NCBI GenBank assembly: GCA_001310715.1
Contig: BAXV01000011.1
Coordinates: 1 to 64,000 of the forward strand
Length of the DNA stretch: 64,000 bases
DNA from: Pseudovibrio sp. JCM 19062
GTDB taxonomy: Bacteria > Pseudomonadota > Alphaproteobacteria > Rhizobiales > Stappiaceae
Direction of reading: 5' to 3'
Shown here: piece by piece, positions 52,126-64,000 of the stretch
How positions within the stretch are numbered: position 1 is the first letter of the stretch
Layout of the letters: each line of letters opens with the position of its first letter
The notes under the pieces: generated by a model
The model's database searches: none
What the model was told of the DNA's origin: nothing
The model's input: only the letters and a program-made list of their open reading frames with translations
Translations under genes and position numbers: made by a program

Positions 52126-52151
52126 TAATTGAAGATAATTTATGTTTAAGG

Positions 52152-52182
52152 AAGGCCTGGATGATCTCTGGGCCTTTTTTTC
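52152..52182 (+). terminator. Terminator of fabF
   Basis: AAGGCC ... GGCCTT stem followed by a T8 run, 27 bases after the stop. Confidence 0.85.
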
Positions 52183-52333
52183 TTGCTTGTCTGACTGACA
52201 CATTCAACGTGAACCGTTGGTGTTCCTGCAAGTTGAATATCTGGTTTTTGAGGGGGCTTTCCCAGCAAGGTTTGTGCATCTTTCGGGGGAGCATATACGG
52301 TTTTTGGCAGTTGCAGGTGCAATGAGACAAAAA

Positions 52334-52370
52334 GTGCCGCGCATTGGGATGACTTGCGCGGCACGTTTTT
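52334..52370. terminator. Bidirectional terminator before hdeD
   Basis: GTGCCGCGCA/TGCGCGGCAC stem flanked by A and T runs on both sides. It can end the minus-strand hdeD transcript. Confidence 0.85.
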
Positions 52371-52424
52371 ATCTGACTTCTTGTGGTTGGTAGGCACCGT
52401 CGAGGAGACGCCTGCCTACCTGTA

Positions 52425-53008
52425 TTATTCCGTCTTGCGAGCTGCCATGGCGATCGCAATATAGCTCCAGCCATTGAACATGATGGAGATACCGGCCACC
52501 AAGCCAAGCGCCCATGCTGCTGAGCCCGGGAAGTCCAACAGGATCATCAGGCCAGCTGCGATTGCGATGAGGCCGGAAGCCAGAATCCATCCCCAGCTGG
52601 TGTGCGGTCTCAGGCGTAGAGAGAACAGGCCTGCGCAACGCCTTGGGCGATGAAGACGGCGGAGAGCAGAAGTGTTAGTGCGACTGTTCCTGCTACGGGG
52701 TTGAAGTAAATGGCCACCCCACCAACCAGTGCGATGATGCCAATGAGAGATTGTCCTAGGAAGCCTCCCCATTCTTTCACCTGCATAGCGTGCCAGAGTT
52801 GAAGAACCCCGACGACGATGAGAACCAGACCAATGACCAGTGCTACTGCGATGGAGGACGCGTATGGTATGACCAACACAATCATACCACCAATCACCAT
52901 CAGTACTCCGAGCACCAGAAATTTCACCCAGTTGTCACGCACTAGCTGCGTGAGATCCGGGAGTTGTGGAGGCGGGGTGCCACCTGTGTTGGGTTCATGT
53001 TCAGACAT
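52425..53008 (-). CDS. HdeD family membrane protein (DUF308, frameshifted)
   Basis: About 194 residues with several membrane helices (FLVLGVLMVIGGMIVLVIPY, ALVIGLVLIVVGVLQLWHAM, LIGIIALVGGVAIYFNPVAG). A shift near 52620 leads to SGLIAIAAGLMILLDFPGSA and a short tail. The start is the ATG at 53008. HdeD-like proteins are linked to acid resistance in Escherichia coli; a general stress role here is only likely. Confidence 0.85.
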
Positions 53009-53301
53009 TGTCGTCAGGGCTCCTTCGTAGAGGGTCACGCCATTCAGAGGCTGCATTCAAATGACTAACTCTCTAAATACCAGCAAATCACAGCTTTACT
53101 CTTGATTGAATTCGCTGAATTTTACCCTCTTTAGGTGCTTAGACAGACCTGCTACACCATATGGTAGGGCTGATCTGTAGTTGGTGGGTTCTTGCCTAGG
53201 GAAACCGACAGGCAGATTTTGATGGGATCTGACGCATTTGGATGAGGGATTCTGAGAAAACTGCTCTGGCAATTTTTGATGTGATCGGCTAGAGGATCGG
53301 C

Positions 53302-54072
53302 ATGTCTGAAAGCACTCCTGAAACAAACAATGCCATTCCTCCTGTTGTGGTTCTTTGCGAGCCTCAACTTGGCGAAAATATCGGTATGGTTGCCCGTGCC
53401 ATGGCCAATTTTGGTCTGCACGACCTGCGCTGATCAACCCGCGTGATGGCTGGCCGAGCGACAAAGCGCGCTCTGCGTCCAGCCGGGCACACCATGTTAT
53501 TGACGCTGCTCGGGTTTTCGACAGTGTTGAAGAAGCCGTTGCCGATCTGAAGCTTGTCTTTGCCACCACGGCCCGCAGCCGCGATTTGCCGAAGCCGGTT
53601 GTAGGGCCGGATGAAGCTGCCGCTGAGAGTGTTGCGCATGGCCTGCGCGGTGTTCCGTCTGGATACATGTTCGGCCGCGAACGTTGGGGCCTGAACAATG
53701 ATGAAGTGGCGCTAGCGAACAAGATCGTGACACTTCCAGTTGATCCGACCTATGCCTCCCTTAATATTGCCCAAGCTGTTTTGGTCTGTGCCTATGAGTG
53801 GCGCCGTGTGGCTACTGCTGGGGCTCTGCCATTTTCCCTGGATGATTATGAAGGGGAACCAGCAACGCAGGAGTCCATTCAACGGATGTTTGAGCATCTG
53901 GAGGCTGGGTTGGATAAGCGTGGGTTCTTCCGTCCTGTAGAAAAAAAAGCCAGTAACAATTCGTAGGTTACGCAACATATTTCAGAAAGCAGATCTCACC
54001 GAGAATGAAGTGCGTATCATGCGCGGTGTGATTTCCTGCTTCGAGAAGTATGGGGTAAAGGATAAAGATTGA
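53302..54072 (+). CDS. trmJ: tRNA Cm32/Um32 methyltransferase TrmJ (two frameshifts)
   Basis: SPOUT methyltransferase of about 256 residues. N-terminal VVVLCEPQLGENIGMVARAM; after a shift near 53433, LINPRDGWPSDKARSASSRA, YMFGRERWGLNNDEVALANK and LNIAQAVLVCAYEW. At an A8 run near 53948 the tail KPVTIRRLRNIFQKADL is recovered by reading seven A. It methylates the 2'-O of nucleotide 32 in tRNA. Stop and murI start overlap (TGATG). Confidence 0.9.
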
Positions 54073-54842
54073 TGCTGACAGGCTCCTCTATGGTTCCATT
54101 CCAACCCTTGCAGATGCAGGCAGATATACCTGGTCGTGTGCTGGTGCTGGATAGCGGGATAGGGGGCTGTCGGTGCAGCGTGAAATCAAGCGGGCTTTGC
54201 CGGAGGCGGGCCTGCTTTATCTGGCGGATCGGGCGGCTTTTCCCTATGGAGACTGGATGGTGCGGCGCTGCGGGAGCATATTTGTGATCTGGTCAAGTCG
54301 GTAAGTGCGGTGTGGCAGCCAAGTGCTGTGGTGGTGGCCTGCAACACGGCATCTACGCTTGTTCTTAATGCCTTGCGCGAGTTTTTGACGGTGCCCGTGA
54401 TTGGGACAGTTCCGGCCATCAAGCTGCTGCTGAACAAACACGCAGCGGTGTTTTTGCCGTGCTTGCGACGCCGGCGACGGTGAAGCGCGATTACACGCAG
54501 GAGCTGATTGCTGACTTTGCGTCTCAGCACCACATCGCTCTTGTTGGTGCACCTAGCTTAGCGGGGCTTGCTGAAGACAAGCTGGCCGGTCGCAGGGTTG
54601 ATCTTGAGCGTTTGCGGCAGGAAATAGCGCCTTGTTTTACAGAAAAAGACGGGAAGCGCACTGACTGTGTGGTCCTTGGCTGCACGCATTTTCCGTTTTT
54701 GCAGGATGAGATGGAACAGGTGGCTCCGTGGCAGGTGAGCTGGATTGATCCGGCCCCTGCAATTGCCAAGCGTTTGGTGCAGGTTGTGAAGCAAGATTGT
54801 GTGGCAACCGGATGTGATGATCTTTATTTCCTGACCGTATGA
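54072..54842 (+). CDS. murI: Glutamate racemase (three frameshifts)
   Basis: Features in order: RVLVLDSGIGG (first catalytic region), YLADRAAFPYGDW, VVVACNTASTLVL with the first catalytic Cys, FAVLATPATVKRDYTQELI and VVLGCTHFPFLQDEM with the second Cys. Breaks near 54165, 54253 and 54432. About 257 residues. It makes D-glutamate for peptidoglycan, so real inactivation would be lethal unless duplicated. It overlaps trmJ by one base. Confidence 0.9.
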
Positions 54843-54985
54843 AATCTGGTTCTTTTTAGTTATGGGTTGCCGGAGTGTTGCAGGTCTTGGCTTAAATCCT
54901 CTCTTATTTAAGCAGTTGTTCTAGGTGGATCTTGATTATCTCTTGATAGCGGTTTGACACCCGTTGAATTGCTGGAGTCGAAGCC

Positions 54986-56481
54986 TTGGACATAGTCAAC
55001 ACGATTATCAACTACATCAACGCCATCCTTTGGGACTATGTTCTGATTTACGGGCTCCTTGCCGTTGGTGTGTTTTTCACCTACCGCCTTGGCTTTATCC
55101 AGTTTCGCTATTTCGGCAGATGTTTAGCACCATCCTTAAGTCGCGACATGAAGATGAGCACGGTATCAGTCCGTTTCAGGCTTTGTGTACCACCCTGGCT
55201 TCCCGCATAGGTACAGGTAACATTGCTGGCGTAGCGGTGGCGTTGACGCTGGGCGGGCCGGGGGCAATTTTCTGGATGTGGATTGTTGCTTTGGTCGGTA
55301 TGGCGACGGCCTATGCAGAAAGTGCCTTGGCTCAGCTTTACAAAGTCGTTGATGAAGATGGCCAGTTTCGTGGTGGTCCGGCGGTTTATATGGCTGCTGG
55401 TCTGAAAAGCCCGCTATTGGGAACGATCTTCGCGATTACATTGATTTTGACCTTTGGGTTTGCGTTCTCTGCAGTACAGGCGAACTCCATCGCGGATGCG
55501 ATGAGCAGCGCATTTAATCTGCCGCCGATCATCACCGGGGTGGTGCTGGTTGTGGCTTCCGGGCTTGTGATATTTGGTGGTTTGCGTGGCGTTGCCCACT
55601 TTGCCGAGATCGCTGTTCCATTCATGGCAGCTGCGTATCTGATTATTGCATTGGGGATTCTGGCAGTTAATTTCCAGGAGGTACCTGGTGTTTTGTGGAG
55701 TATAGTGGCCCACGCCTTTGGGCTGGTAGAAGCGGTAGGCGGAATTACCGGAGGCGTGATGGCCGCGCTAATGAATGGTGTTCGTCGCGGTCTTTTCTCC
55801 AACGAAGCAGGCATGGGATCGGCGCCGAACGTTGCAGCCTCTGCCGTTCCTGATCCGCACCATCCTGCATCGCAGGGCTTTGTGCAGGCACTTGGCGTCT
55901 TTATTGATACGATTGTGATTTGCACAGCGACCGCCTTGATAATCCTGCTGTCAGGCATCTACGATCCTACAACAGGTGTTACGGGTATTATGCTGACACA
56001 ATCTGCCGCAGAGGCTCACATTGGTGGCTTTGGCGTTTACTTCATTGCCTTTGCAATTCTGATTTTTGCGTTTACCTCAATCGTCGCAAACTACACCTAT
56101 GCGGAAAATGCGATGATTTATCTGGAGCATGGGTGGAAACCGGGCGTGACGATCCTGCGGGTTCTTGCGTTGGCAATGGTGTTCTGGGGCGCGCTTCAGA
56201 CTGTTGAGATGGTGTTCAGTGCAGCTGATGCTTCTATGGCGGTGATGGCGACACTTAATCTGATTGCGATTGTTCTTCTAGCGCCGAAAGTGACGCTGCT
56301 TACCAAGGATTATATCAAGCAGTTGAAGGAGGGCAAAGAGCCCTTGTTCGATGCGTCAGAACATCCGGAACTTGGTGATGGCATAGATGCGAGATCTGGA
56401 GCAAAGACAGGGCTAGAGAAGCGCAGACGCGCTATTGATGCGGTTCGCGTTTCTCAGTTGTTTCCTGTTATATTTCGTTGA
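54986..56481 (+). CDS. Sodium:alanine symporter family protein (AGCS, frameshifted)
   Basis: About 498 residues, polytopic. N-terminal IINYINAILWDYVLIYGLLA and YRLGFIQFRYF; after a shift near 55118 the AGCS signature GISPFQALCTTLASRIGTGN IAGVA (in two parts), GGPAVYMAAGL, RRGLFSNEAGMGSAPN and FAFTSIVANYTYAENAMIYL. It probably imports alanine or glycine with sodium. The start appears to be TTG at 54986, preceded by GGAG; no better ATG was found. Confidence 0.9.
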
Positions 56482-56515
56482 CTCTTGGGCGTATTTTCAA
56501 TAGGAATGCGCTGTT

Positions 56516-56547
56516 CAAGGCGGTTCCTTCGGGACCGCTTTGATTTT
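56516..56547 (+). terminator. Terminator after the AGCS symporter gene
   Basis: CAAGGCGGTTCC pairs with GGGACCGCTTTG (one bulge), then ATTTTA. Confidence 0.7.
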
Positions 56548-56676
56548 ACGCACCCGTGTGGTTCGGCATGCGCTATTTGCCGTAACTGCTGTCAGTCGTT
56601 TGCAGGCTGTATGTTTGCAGCGAAAAAGGAGGGCGCGTTTCCTTTAAAATTATAGATCAACGCTAAGGAAACTGCG

Positions 56677-57294
56677 ATGTCTAAGCGCCAGAGCGCCAAG
56701 TATAAACTAGACCGTCGGATGGGTGAAAACATCTGGGGTCGTCCTAAAAGCCCTGCGAACCGTCGTGAATATGGCCCAGGCCAGCACGGTCAGCGTCGTA
56801 AGGGTAAGCTTTCTGACTTTGGTGTGCAGCTGCGCGCTAAGCAGAAGCTGAAAGGCTACTACGGCAACATCTCTGAGAAACAGTTCCGTAAGACTTATGA
56901 TGAAGCTTCCCGTCAGCGCGGCGATACTTCTGAAAACCTTATCGGTCTGCTCGAGTGCCGTCTTGACGCACTTGTTTACCGCGCGAAATTCGTTCCAACC
57001 GTGTTTGCTGCTCGTCAGTTCATCAACCACGGTCACGTGAACGTAAACGGTCGTCGTGTGAACATCGGTTCTTACATGTGTAAGCCAGGTGACGTGATTG
57101 AAGTTCGTGAAAAGTCCAAGCAGCTGGCAATCGTACTGGAAGCAGTACAGTCCGCTGAGCGTGACATTCCTGACTACATTGACGTTGACACCAACAAACT
57201 GACCGCGACTTATGCTCGCGTTCCTGCTTTTGGTGACGTGCCTTACCCAGTTCTGATGGAACCAAACCTGGTTGTGGAATTCTATTCCCGCTAA
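56677..57294 (+). CDS. rpsD: 30S ribosomal protein S4
   Basis: Intact, 205 residues, alphaproteobacterial length. [40 protein letters not shown], and the S4 RNA-binding domain with [20 protein letters not shown] and [20 protein letters not shown]. It binds 16S rRNA early in small subunit assembly. Standalone gene, as in many alphaproteobacteria, followed by a terminator. Confidence 0.98.
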   Translation: MSKRQSAKYKLDRRMGENIWGRPKSPANRREYGPGQHGQRRKGKLSDFGVQLRAKQKLKGYYGNISEKQFRKTYDEASRQRGDTSENLIGLLECRLDALVYRAKFVPTVFAARQFINHGHVNVNGRRVNIGSYMCKPGDVIEVREKSKQLAIVLEAVQSAERDIPDYIDVDTNKLTATYARVPAFGDVPYPVLMEPNLVVEFYSR

Positions 57295-57321
57295 TAGGTT
57301 TGATCCTGAACGATTTGATTT

Positions 57322-57350
57322 GGGCTGCCCTTTGGGTGGCCCTTTTCTTT
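57322..57350 (+). terminator. Terminator of rpsD
   Basis: GGGCTGCCC/GGGTGGCCC stem with two wobble pairs and loop TTT, then TTTTCTTT. Confidence 0.85.
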
Positions 57351-57426
57351 GGGCGGTGCTATTTCTGCCCGCAGCAAAATGCATTTCCCATCGCTTGATA
57401 GAGACGAGTAAAGATAAGTTATAGCC

Positions 57427-58390
57427 ATGAGCCAGTTAAGCGCAGAACCGACACTTGAGACCGCTCCAAAGGGCAAGCCCCTTGATTCTGATTGCCATCC
57501 ACTTTTCCGTGAGGTGCCAAGTTCGGTTGAGTTCAAAAAGCTGCGTAAACGGTTGCTGCGTGAGACACGTCAGGCGATTTCTGATTACAAGATGGTGCCG
57601 GATGGGGCGACGCCAGAGAAAACCAAGTGGCTCATTTGCCTGTCTGGTGGCAAAGACAGTTACACCCTGCTTGCGGTTCTGATGGATCTGAAGTGGCGCG
57701 GTCTTCTTCCTGTTGACCTGATTGCCTGCAATCTGGATCAGTCCCAGCCGGTTTCCCGCAACATATCCTGCCAGAATTTTTTTGAGCGCTATGAGATTCC
57801 GAACAAGATCGTGCGTGCGAACACTTATGGTATTGTAACTGAAAAGCTTCCGGAGAACTCCACTTATTGCTCGCTGTGTTCTCGCCTGCGCCGTGGCATT
57901 CTTTATCGTACGGCGCGTGAGCTTGGCTGTGAGGCAATTGTGCTCGGGCATCACAGATGATGCGCTGGAAACCTTCATGATGAATATGTTCCATGGTGGA
58001 CGTATGGCCTCCATGCCGCCCAAGCTGGTGAATGATGACGGTGACCTGATGGTGCTGCGTCCGCTGATGAACTCTTGTGAAGCGGACATCGAGAAGTTCT
58101 CCAAGGCGATGGAGTTCCCGATTATTCCTTGTAACCTATGTGGCTCTCAAGATGGTTTGCAGCGTGTTCAGGTGAAGAATATGTTGCAACAGTGGGAGAG
58201 GGAAACTCCGGGCCGTCTGGGTATCATGGCTCGTTCTCTGGCACATGTGAGTCCATCTCACCTGCATGATGCGAACGTGTTTGACTTTGTTGGTCTGCGC
58301 CCGAATGCTGGTGAGCAGGGGGAGAGCGATCAGGAACCTTGTGAAGCAGCAGAAGCCATGACCGAGAAGTTGCTTGGCAACGAGTTCTAA
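57427..58390 (+). CDS. ttcA: tRNA 2-thiocytidine synthetase TtcA (frameshifted)
   Basis: PP-loop motif [12 protein letters not shown], then [17 protein letters not shown] and [13 protein letters not shown], the two CxxC pairs that bind the iron-sulfur cluster. A break near 57955 lies inside [19 protein letters not shown], where two bases (a repeated GA) seem lost. About 321 residues. It thiolates cytidine 32 of tRNA. Preceded by rpsD and followed by a terminator. Confidence 0.93.
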
Positions 58391-58418
58391 ACTCGGTTTG
58401 CTAATTGTAAGATTTGAA

Positions 58419-58451
58419 GCCGCCGCATGGGTTTGTGTGGCGGTTTTGTCT
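58419..58451 (+). terminator. Terminator of ttcA
   Basis: CCGCCGCA/TGTGGCGG stem followed by TTTTGTCTTTT. Confidence 0.85.
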
Positions 58452-58463
58452 TTTGGAGGGTGG

Positions 58464-58672
58464 TCAGGGTCGATCAGCATCTTGTTTCAGTCCACCAAAG
58501 GACTTGCAGGCGTCGGGGCCGTTCAGAAATGAAGGTTTGCGAAATACGGTCATGCTTTGGCATTCATACCGGGCCAGCCCTTCCTCATTGGTTGGCGTAA
58601 TGCTGGCGGCGACTGCTCCATTGCGGTGCCGGTGATGACGCCAACGAGCAAAACTCTCAGATAAAGTTGCAT
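58464..58672 (-). CDS. Small exported protein (frameshifted)
   Basis: The ATG at 58672 gives a signal peptide (MQLYLRVLLVGVITGTA) and, after a shift near 58625, a mature part AASITPTNEEGLARYECQSM with FLNGPDACKSFGGLK. About 68 residues with two cysteines. I do not recognise the family. The signal peptide in one frame and the Cys-containing part in another make a real gene likely, not certain. Confidence 0.45.
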
Positions 58673-58763
58673 CTCTCATCCTCGTTAAACTCCCGATAAG
58701 ACGTTTTAGCAAGGGCAATGTGAGAGAGCTCTGAGAGCGATGTTTATTTGGCGTTCAGGAAAG

Positions 58764-59426
58764 TTAAGGGGTCAGGCTGCTCCAATTGATGTCCAGACAG
58801 TCGGTCTTGCCGGTTGCTTGTGTGAAGCTTTGAAGAGGCAGAGCGCAGGAGGGTTGCTCATGTGGGGCAACGTGAAGGGCATGCCAGCCAGCGGCTTGGG
58901 CGGGCTTGATATCCTTTTCCAGATTATCCCCGATGAAGAGTGCCGTTTGCGGTGAAATGCCGTGTTTGTCCTCAAGCTTGCGCAGAAGCGGGACACTGGG
59001 TTTGCATTCTGCGGGGAATGCATCACCGCTGGCATAGGCAAAATCGACGTGATCGAGAATGCCGAGCCTGTTCATAACCGCCCATTGGAATTTTGAGGGG
59101 CCGTTTGTCATCACGCCAATCTGGCAATGGAAATTCGCTTTCAGGAGCGACATTGCTTCGAATATATCGGAAAAAGGAGCCTGTGCTTCTGCCCATCTGC
59201 GGGTGAAGGTGTCGAGGGCTTGAACCTGCTCGTCCTGATTCATTTGCGGGAAGCAAGATTGTATTGCCTCCAGACCACTGTGCCCGCCATTGTGCAGCAT
59301 ATGGCGCAACCAGATATTGCTGTGTTTGTTGTATTGTTCTCCAAAAATCTCAAAGAACATTTTGGGATAGGAGGCTTTGTGATGGCAGATTGTTCCATCC
59401 AGATCGAAAACAATAGTCTTGAACAT
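58764..59426 (-). CDS. HAD superfamily hydrolase
   Basis: Intact, about 220 residues. Motif I DLDGT (residues about 8-12), motif II in GVMTNGPSKFQ, motif III Lys in CKPSVPLL and motif IV GDNLEKDIKPAQAAGW. A helical cap lies between I and II. The start at the ATG 59426 gives MFKTIVFDLDGT. A phosphatase of unknown substrate, probably a nucleotide or sugar phosphate. Confidence 0.88.
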   Translation of the reverse strand: MFKTIVFDLDGTICHHKASYPKMFFEIFGEQYNKHSNIWLRHMLHNGGHSGLEAIQSCFPQMNQDEQVQALDTFTRRWAEAQAPFSDIFEAMSLLKANFHCQIGVMTNGPSKFQWAVMNRLGILDHVDFAYASGDAFPAECKPSVPLLRKLEDKHGISPQTALFIGDNLEKDIKPAQAAGWHALHVAPHEQPSCALPLQSFTQATGKTDCLDINWSSLTP

Positions 59427-59487
59427 ATGCTGGCTGCTTATCGAGAAAAATTCAGACAAGACTACTGGTTTGTGGCGGTATGGCAAA

Positions 59488-59519
59488 CAAAAAAACGGGC
59501 CCTCGATTGAAGGCCCGCT
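59488..59519 (-). terminator. Terminator of grxD
   Basis: On the minus strand GCGGGCC/GGCCCGT stem with a loop of about 10 bases, then T7. Confidence 0.88.
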
Positions 59520-59546
59520 CTTAGGAAATTGATTTTCAGCAGAGAC

Positions 59547-59882
59547 TTATGCAGCAGGTGCGGTCTCGATGCCTTTTTCTGCAAACAGAGCCTGCAGTTC
59601 CTGAGACTGGAACATCTCACGGATAATATCACAGCCACCAACAAACTCACCTTTGACGTAGAGCTGTGGAATTGTTGGCCACTGGCTGTAGTCCTTGATA
59701 CCCTGACGCAGGCTATCGTCTTCCAGAACGTTATGGCCGACGTATTTTACGCCGATGTAATCCAAAATCTGCACAGACTGGCCGGAGAAGCCACACTGTG
59801 GGAAGCTTGGGGTGCCTTTCATGAAGAGCACTACATCGTTGTTTTCTACTTCGTGCTTGATCCAGTTTTGGATATCGCTCAT
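59547..59882 (-). CDS. grxD: Monothiol glutaredoxin, Grx4 family
   Basis: Intact, about 111 residues. Active site CGFS in GTPSFPQCGFSGQSVQILDY, then WPTIPQLYVKGEFVGGCDII. Start at the ATG 59882, after CGAAAGGAACTCG. It carries iron-sulfur clusters together with BolA, which is encoded just upstream. Confidence 0.96.
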   Translation of the reverse strand: MSDIQNWIKHEVENNDVVLFMKGTPSFPQCGFSGQSVQILDYIGVKYVGHNVLEDDSLRQGIKDYSQWPTIPQLYVKGEFVGGCDIIREMFQSQELQALFAEKGIETAPAA

Positions 59883-60014
59883 TTCGTCGAGTTCCTTTCG
59901 CTCGACCGGGGTCAAAGCCCGGTGACCGTGATTGTACTTTTTTTCGTGGTGTGGCCCATCATATGGTAAACTTGCATGCAAAATGCAAGAAAAAGGTCAC
60001 GCCGCTTTTGTTCG

Positions 60015-60248
60015 TTATTCCGGAGCGGAGGTCTGCAACGCCAAAGCGTGCAAATCATCGCCCATTTTTCCCTTAAGAGCCTGATACACCATCTGGTGCT
60101 GCTGCACGCGGGATTTGCCGCGGAAACTTTCCGAGATTACGACAGCAGCGTAATGGTCACCATCACCTGCCAGATCTCTGATTTCCACGTGTGCGTTTGG
60201 CAAAGCCTCTTTGATAAGGGTCTGTAGTTCGCCTGCGTCCATGGCCAT
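60015..60248 (-). CDS. bolA: BolA family protein
   Basis: Intact, 77 residues of BolA fold: LIKEALPNAHVEIRDLAGDG, DHYAAVVISESFRGKSRVQQ and HQMVYQALKGKMGDDLHAL. It forms a [2Fe-2S] complex with monothiol glutaredoxin. In the typical alphaproteobacterial order purL-bolA-grxD. Confidence 0.95.
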   Translation of the reverse strand: MAMDAGELQTLIKEALPNAHVEIRDLAGDGDHYAAVVISESFRGKSRVQQHQMVYQALKGKMGDDLHALALQTSAPE

Positions 60249-60362
60249 GAGTATGCCTCCTTGCCCGACTGGGTTGCTTCTGTTTGGTTGCTTCTCTCAT
60301 CATACATGAAGAGAGAAGCGAATCTTATTTAGAACTCAGTTTAGCAGTTCGGTGGACGAGTA

Positions 60363-62603
<2,241 letters not shown>

Positions 62604-62784
62604 GGGCTCCTTAACAGGATTCATCGGGAAATGGAAACTCTAGAGGTGTTTTTTTTGGGTTTTTTTGATGCCATGGCATTGTTTTGAGCAGCGTGATGTA
62701 AGCTCGTTCAGTTGGAACAAATGGATTGTGTAATTAATTGAATTAGATGAAAATTTTCAATCACCATGAAGTGCGGCGAAGGCT

Positions 62785-63365
62785 CTAGAATGTGATTTCA
62801 CCTTGCACCGTTGTCACTGACAAGGACATGTTGGGGAGGGTTAGGCGGTTCCATGTTCCGTTGCCCTTTGCGTTTGCCCAGGTGCCATCACCACCGAGGA
62901 CGGACCAGCGTCCGGAGTACCGCCCCTCACGAATTTCGGTAATCTCGTAACTCAGCGCGAATGGGTTTCCGTCTTTGTCCTTTAAACTGCAGACGCCGCC
63001 ACCCTGGACTTGCATGTTTTGAATGAGGCACCGCCGAAACAGCTGCCTGAAACGAGATCAAAGGGATCTGAGGGATCGTTGCTTAAGAATACGTAGTCGG
63101 AGTTAAGGCGCTGGAGGCTTAACTGATCTGTTATGATGGAGTTGTTGAGGGGATCAAAGGCGGCGAGCTGACCTGTATGAGAAAAACCTGCAGCCCGGGC
63201 GTTGATCTGCGCTGCGTTGGCAACGAGAACGGTAGCACCGAGGGTGGTAGCGAAAACGGTTCCGAGTACGGCAATTTTTTTTCGCGAGGGGTAGCATTGC
63301 AGGTTATCCTTTACGGGTTTGCCCGGCACGTTGGCCAAGCCCATGCACTTTGTTGATGCAACCAC
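62785..63365 (-). CDS. Secreted beta-rich protein of unknown function (frameshifted)
   Basis: A basic start and hydrophobic segment (KIAVLGTVFATTLGATVLVA) followed by NAAQINARAAG form a signal peptide. The mature part includes SGSCFGGAS and, after a shift near 63015, GGVCSLKDKDGNPFALSYEI, GRWSVLGGDGTWANAKGNG and a final strand VTTVQGEITF. The Gly-Thr-Trp pattern resembles small secreted beta-barrels. About 193 residues. The start may be 63344. Function unknown. Confidence 0.6.
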
Positions 63366-63630
63366 AGATGTTAAGCGCCTTTCAATGCCGACCTTTTGAA
63401 CTGGTTAGGTTTTTGTTTCGCATTCTGCAAAGAGCGTACTGATAGTTTTACGTTTCGGGAATATTCGTTAACTTACTGTATTTACTACCTACTTCAAATT
63501 TAGAGAGGCTGTTTTCATGATTTTAAAACCCTCGTCTGCGATGCTTTCGTATGCCTCCAATTGGGCACCTTATGCCAGTGCTTAGCATTGGCTGTCTAAC
63601 AAGAATTCGCCGATACTTATGTAGTGTCAG
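63366..63630. other. Intergenic stretch
   Basis: 265 bases without a supported gene. It would hold the promoter of the secreted minus-strand gene. Confidence 0.5.
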
Positions 63631-63926
63631 GTGAGCGAAGATAAGGTTGCTTGGAGGCATTCAATATATAAGTGGTCCGATCAAGGTGATCATAGGCGCA
63701 TGCGCCTTGATCGGCACTTATTTTGTCATCGATTACTTCTTCACCAACACTGCTGATGCGTATGCCCTTTTTATCGCGAGGGTGCCGCCTTCTGCTGGTG
63801 GATTATTTCAATCAGGTGCTTGAGGATCTCGTTGGAGTTCTGATTGTCTTTCGTACTCGGCAGGGTGTGGATTTTCCCGATATTGAGTGCGTGGCCCGTC
63901 AGAAGGCTCTTCAAAGCAAAACATAA
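63631..63926 (+). CDS. Possible small membrane protein (two frameshifts)
   Basis: Joining frames at about 63675 and 63780 gives MSEDKVAWRHSIYKWS, a hydrophobic segment KVIIGACALIGTYFVIDYFF and a tail LLLVDYFNQVLEDLVGVLIV, ending KALQSKT. About 98 residues. The start is a GTG without a good ribosome binding site and the family is unknown. An inverted repeat lies inside it, which speaks somewhat against coding. Confidence 0.33.
63677..63714. repeat. 10-bp inverted repeat
   Basis: CCGATCAAGG and CCTTGATCGG are separated by 18 bases that contain the smaller palindrome GGCGCATGCGCC. Followed by CACTTATTTT, so it could act as a weak terminator on the plus strand. Confidence 0.6.
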
Positions 63927-63957
63927 AAAAGAGAGGCCGTGAAATCACGGCCTCTCT
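63925..63957 (-). terminator. Terminator of a minus-strand gene to the right of the window
   Basis: AGAGAGGCCGTG/CACGGCCTCTCT, a 12-bp perfect stem with loop AAAT. On the minus strand it is followed by T6, so a gene probably enters from beyond the right edge. Confidence 0.85.
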
Positions 63958-64000
63958 GTGCATCAAGAAATTTGTTTGTGGTATGTTTGATTACAGAGCT

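Overview
The window is a chromosomal segment of an alphaproteobacterium with moderate GC. The order is most likely Hyphomicrobiales (Rhizobiales). The evidence is the flagellar gene set with FlaF, FlbT, FliX, MotE and a DUF6468 protein, a GAAC-N7-GAAC LexA box before recA, a TTAA-N7-TTAA CtrA box, the recA-alaS-icd and purL-bolA-grxD neighbourhoods, and a Rhizobiales-type intergenic palindromic element. A Pseudovibrio/Stappiaceae-like marine genus is my inference, not shown by the sequence.

Layout. 1-8.4 kb (minus strand): a secreted DUF3011-like protein cut by the window edge, a CoxE-type VWA protein, GrpB, the YcjF/YcjX pair, SixA, an exported hypothetical and a MoxR ATPase. 8.7-40.6 kb: a flagellar region. 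It holds flgE-flgK-flgL (+); flaF and flbT (-); a 533-aa flagellin (+); a FlaG-like gene, a FlgN-like gene, flgJ and flgI (-); fliX and dksA (+); flgF-flgG-flgA-flgH (-); fliL-fliM-DUF6468-motE and a giant repeat-rich exported protein (+); fliO-fliP (-); and flgB-flgC-fliE-fliQ-fliR-flhB followed by the cell-cycle kinase cckA (+). 40.6-64 kb: housekeeping genes, namely psuG/psuK, recA, alaS, a GDPD phosphodiesterase, icd, a fabF-type synthase, hdeD, trmJ, murI, an AGCS symporter, rpsD, ttcA, a HAD phosphatase, grxD, bolA, purL and a few exported or membrane hypotheticals.

How the parts fit. The flagellar block encodes rod, hook, hook-associated, ring, switch and export components plus regulators. 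Three upstream regions carry recognisable control sites: a sigma-54-like promoter with two helically phased TGCCGGG elements before flgE, a perfect CtrA box before flgB, and a shared TGGGCAAAAA-YTGC element before both fliL and flgB. With fliX and cckA in the same block, this suggests a Caulobacter-like CckA-CtrA to FliX/FlbD/sigma-54 hierarchy.

Sequence quality. About 35 genes are split by roughly 60 small frameshifts, including genes that should be essential (fabF, murI, icd) or are highly conserved (purL, flhB). Where the repair is obvious it is usually a homopolymer length change: G or C triplets read as doublets, or A/T runs of six to seven read one too long. I treat these as sequencing or assembly errors and annotate across them. 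Each gene span covers the reconstructed gene and the approximate breaks are given. No tRNA, rRNA, CRISPR array, insertion sequence or prophage was recognised.
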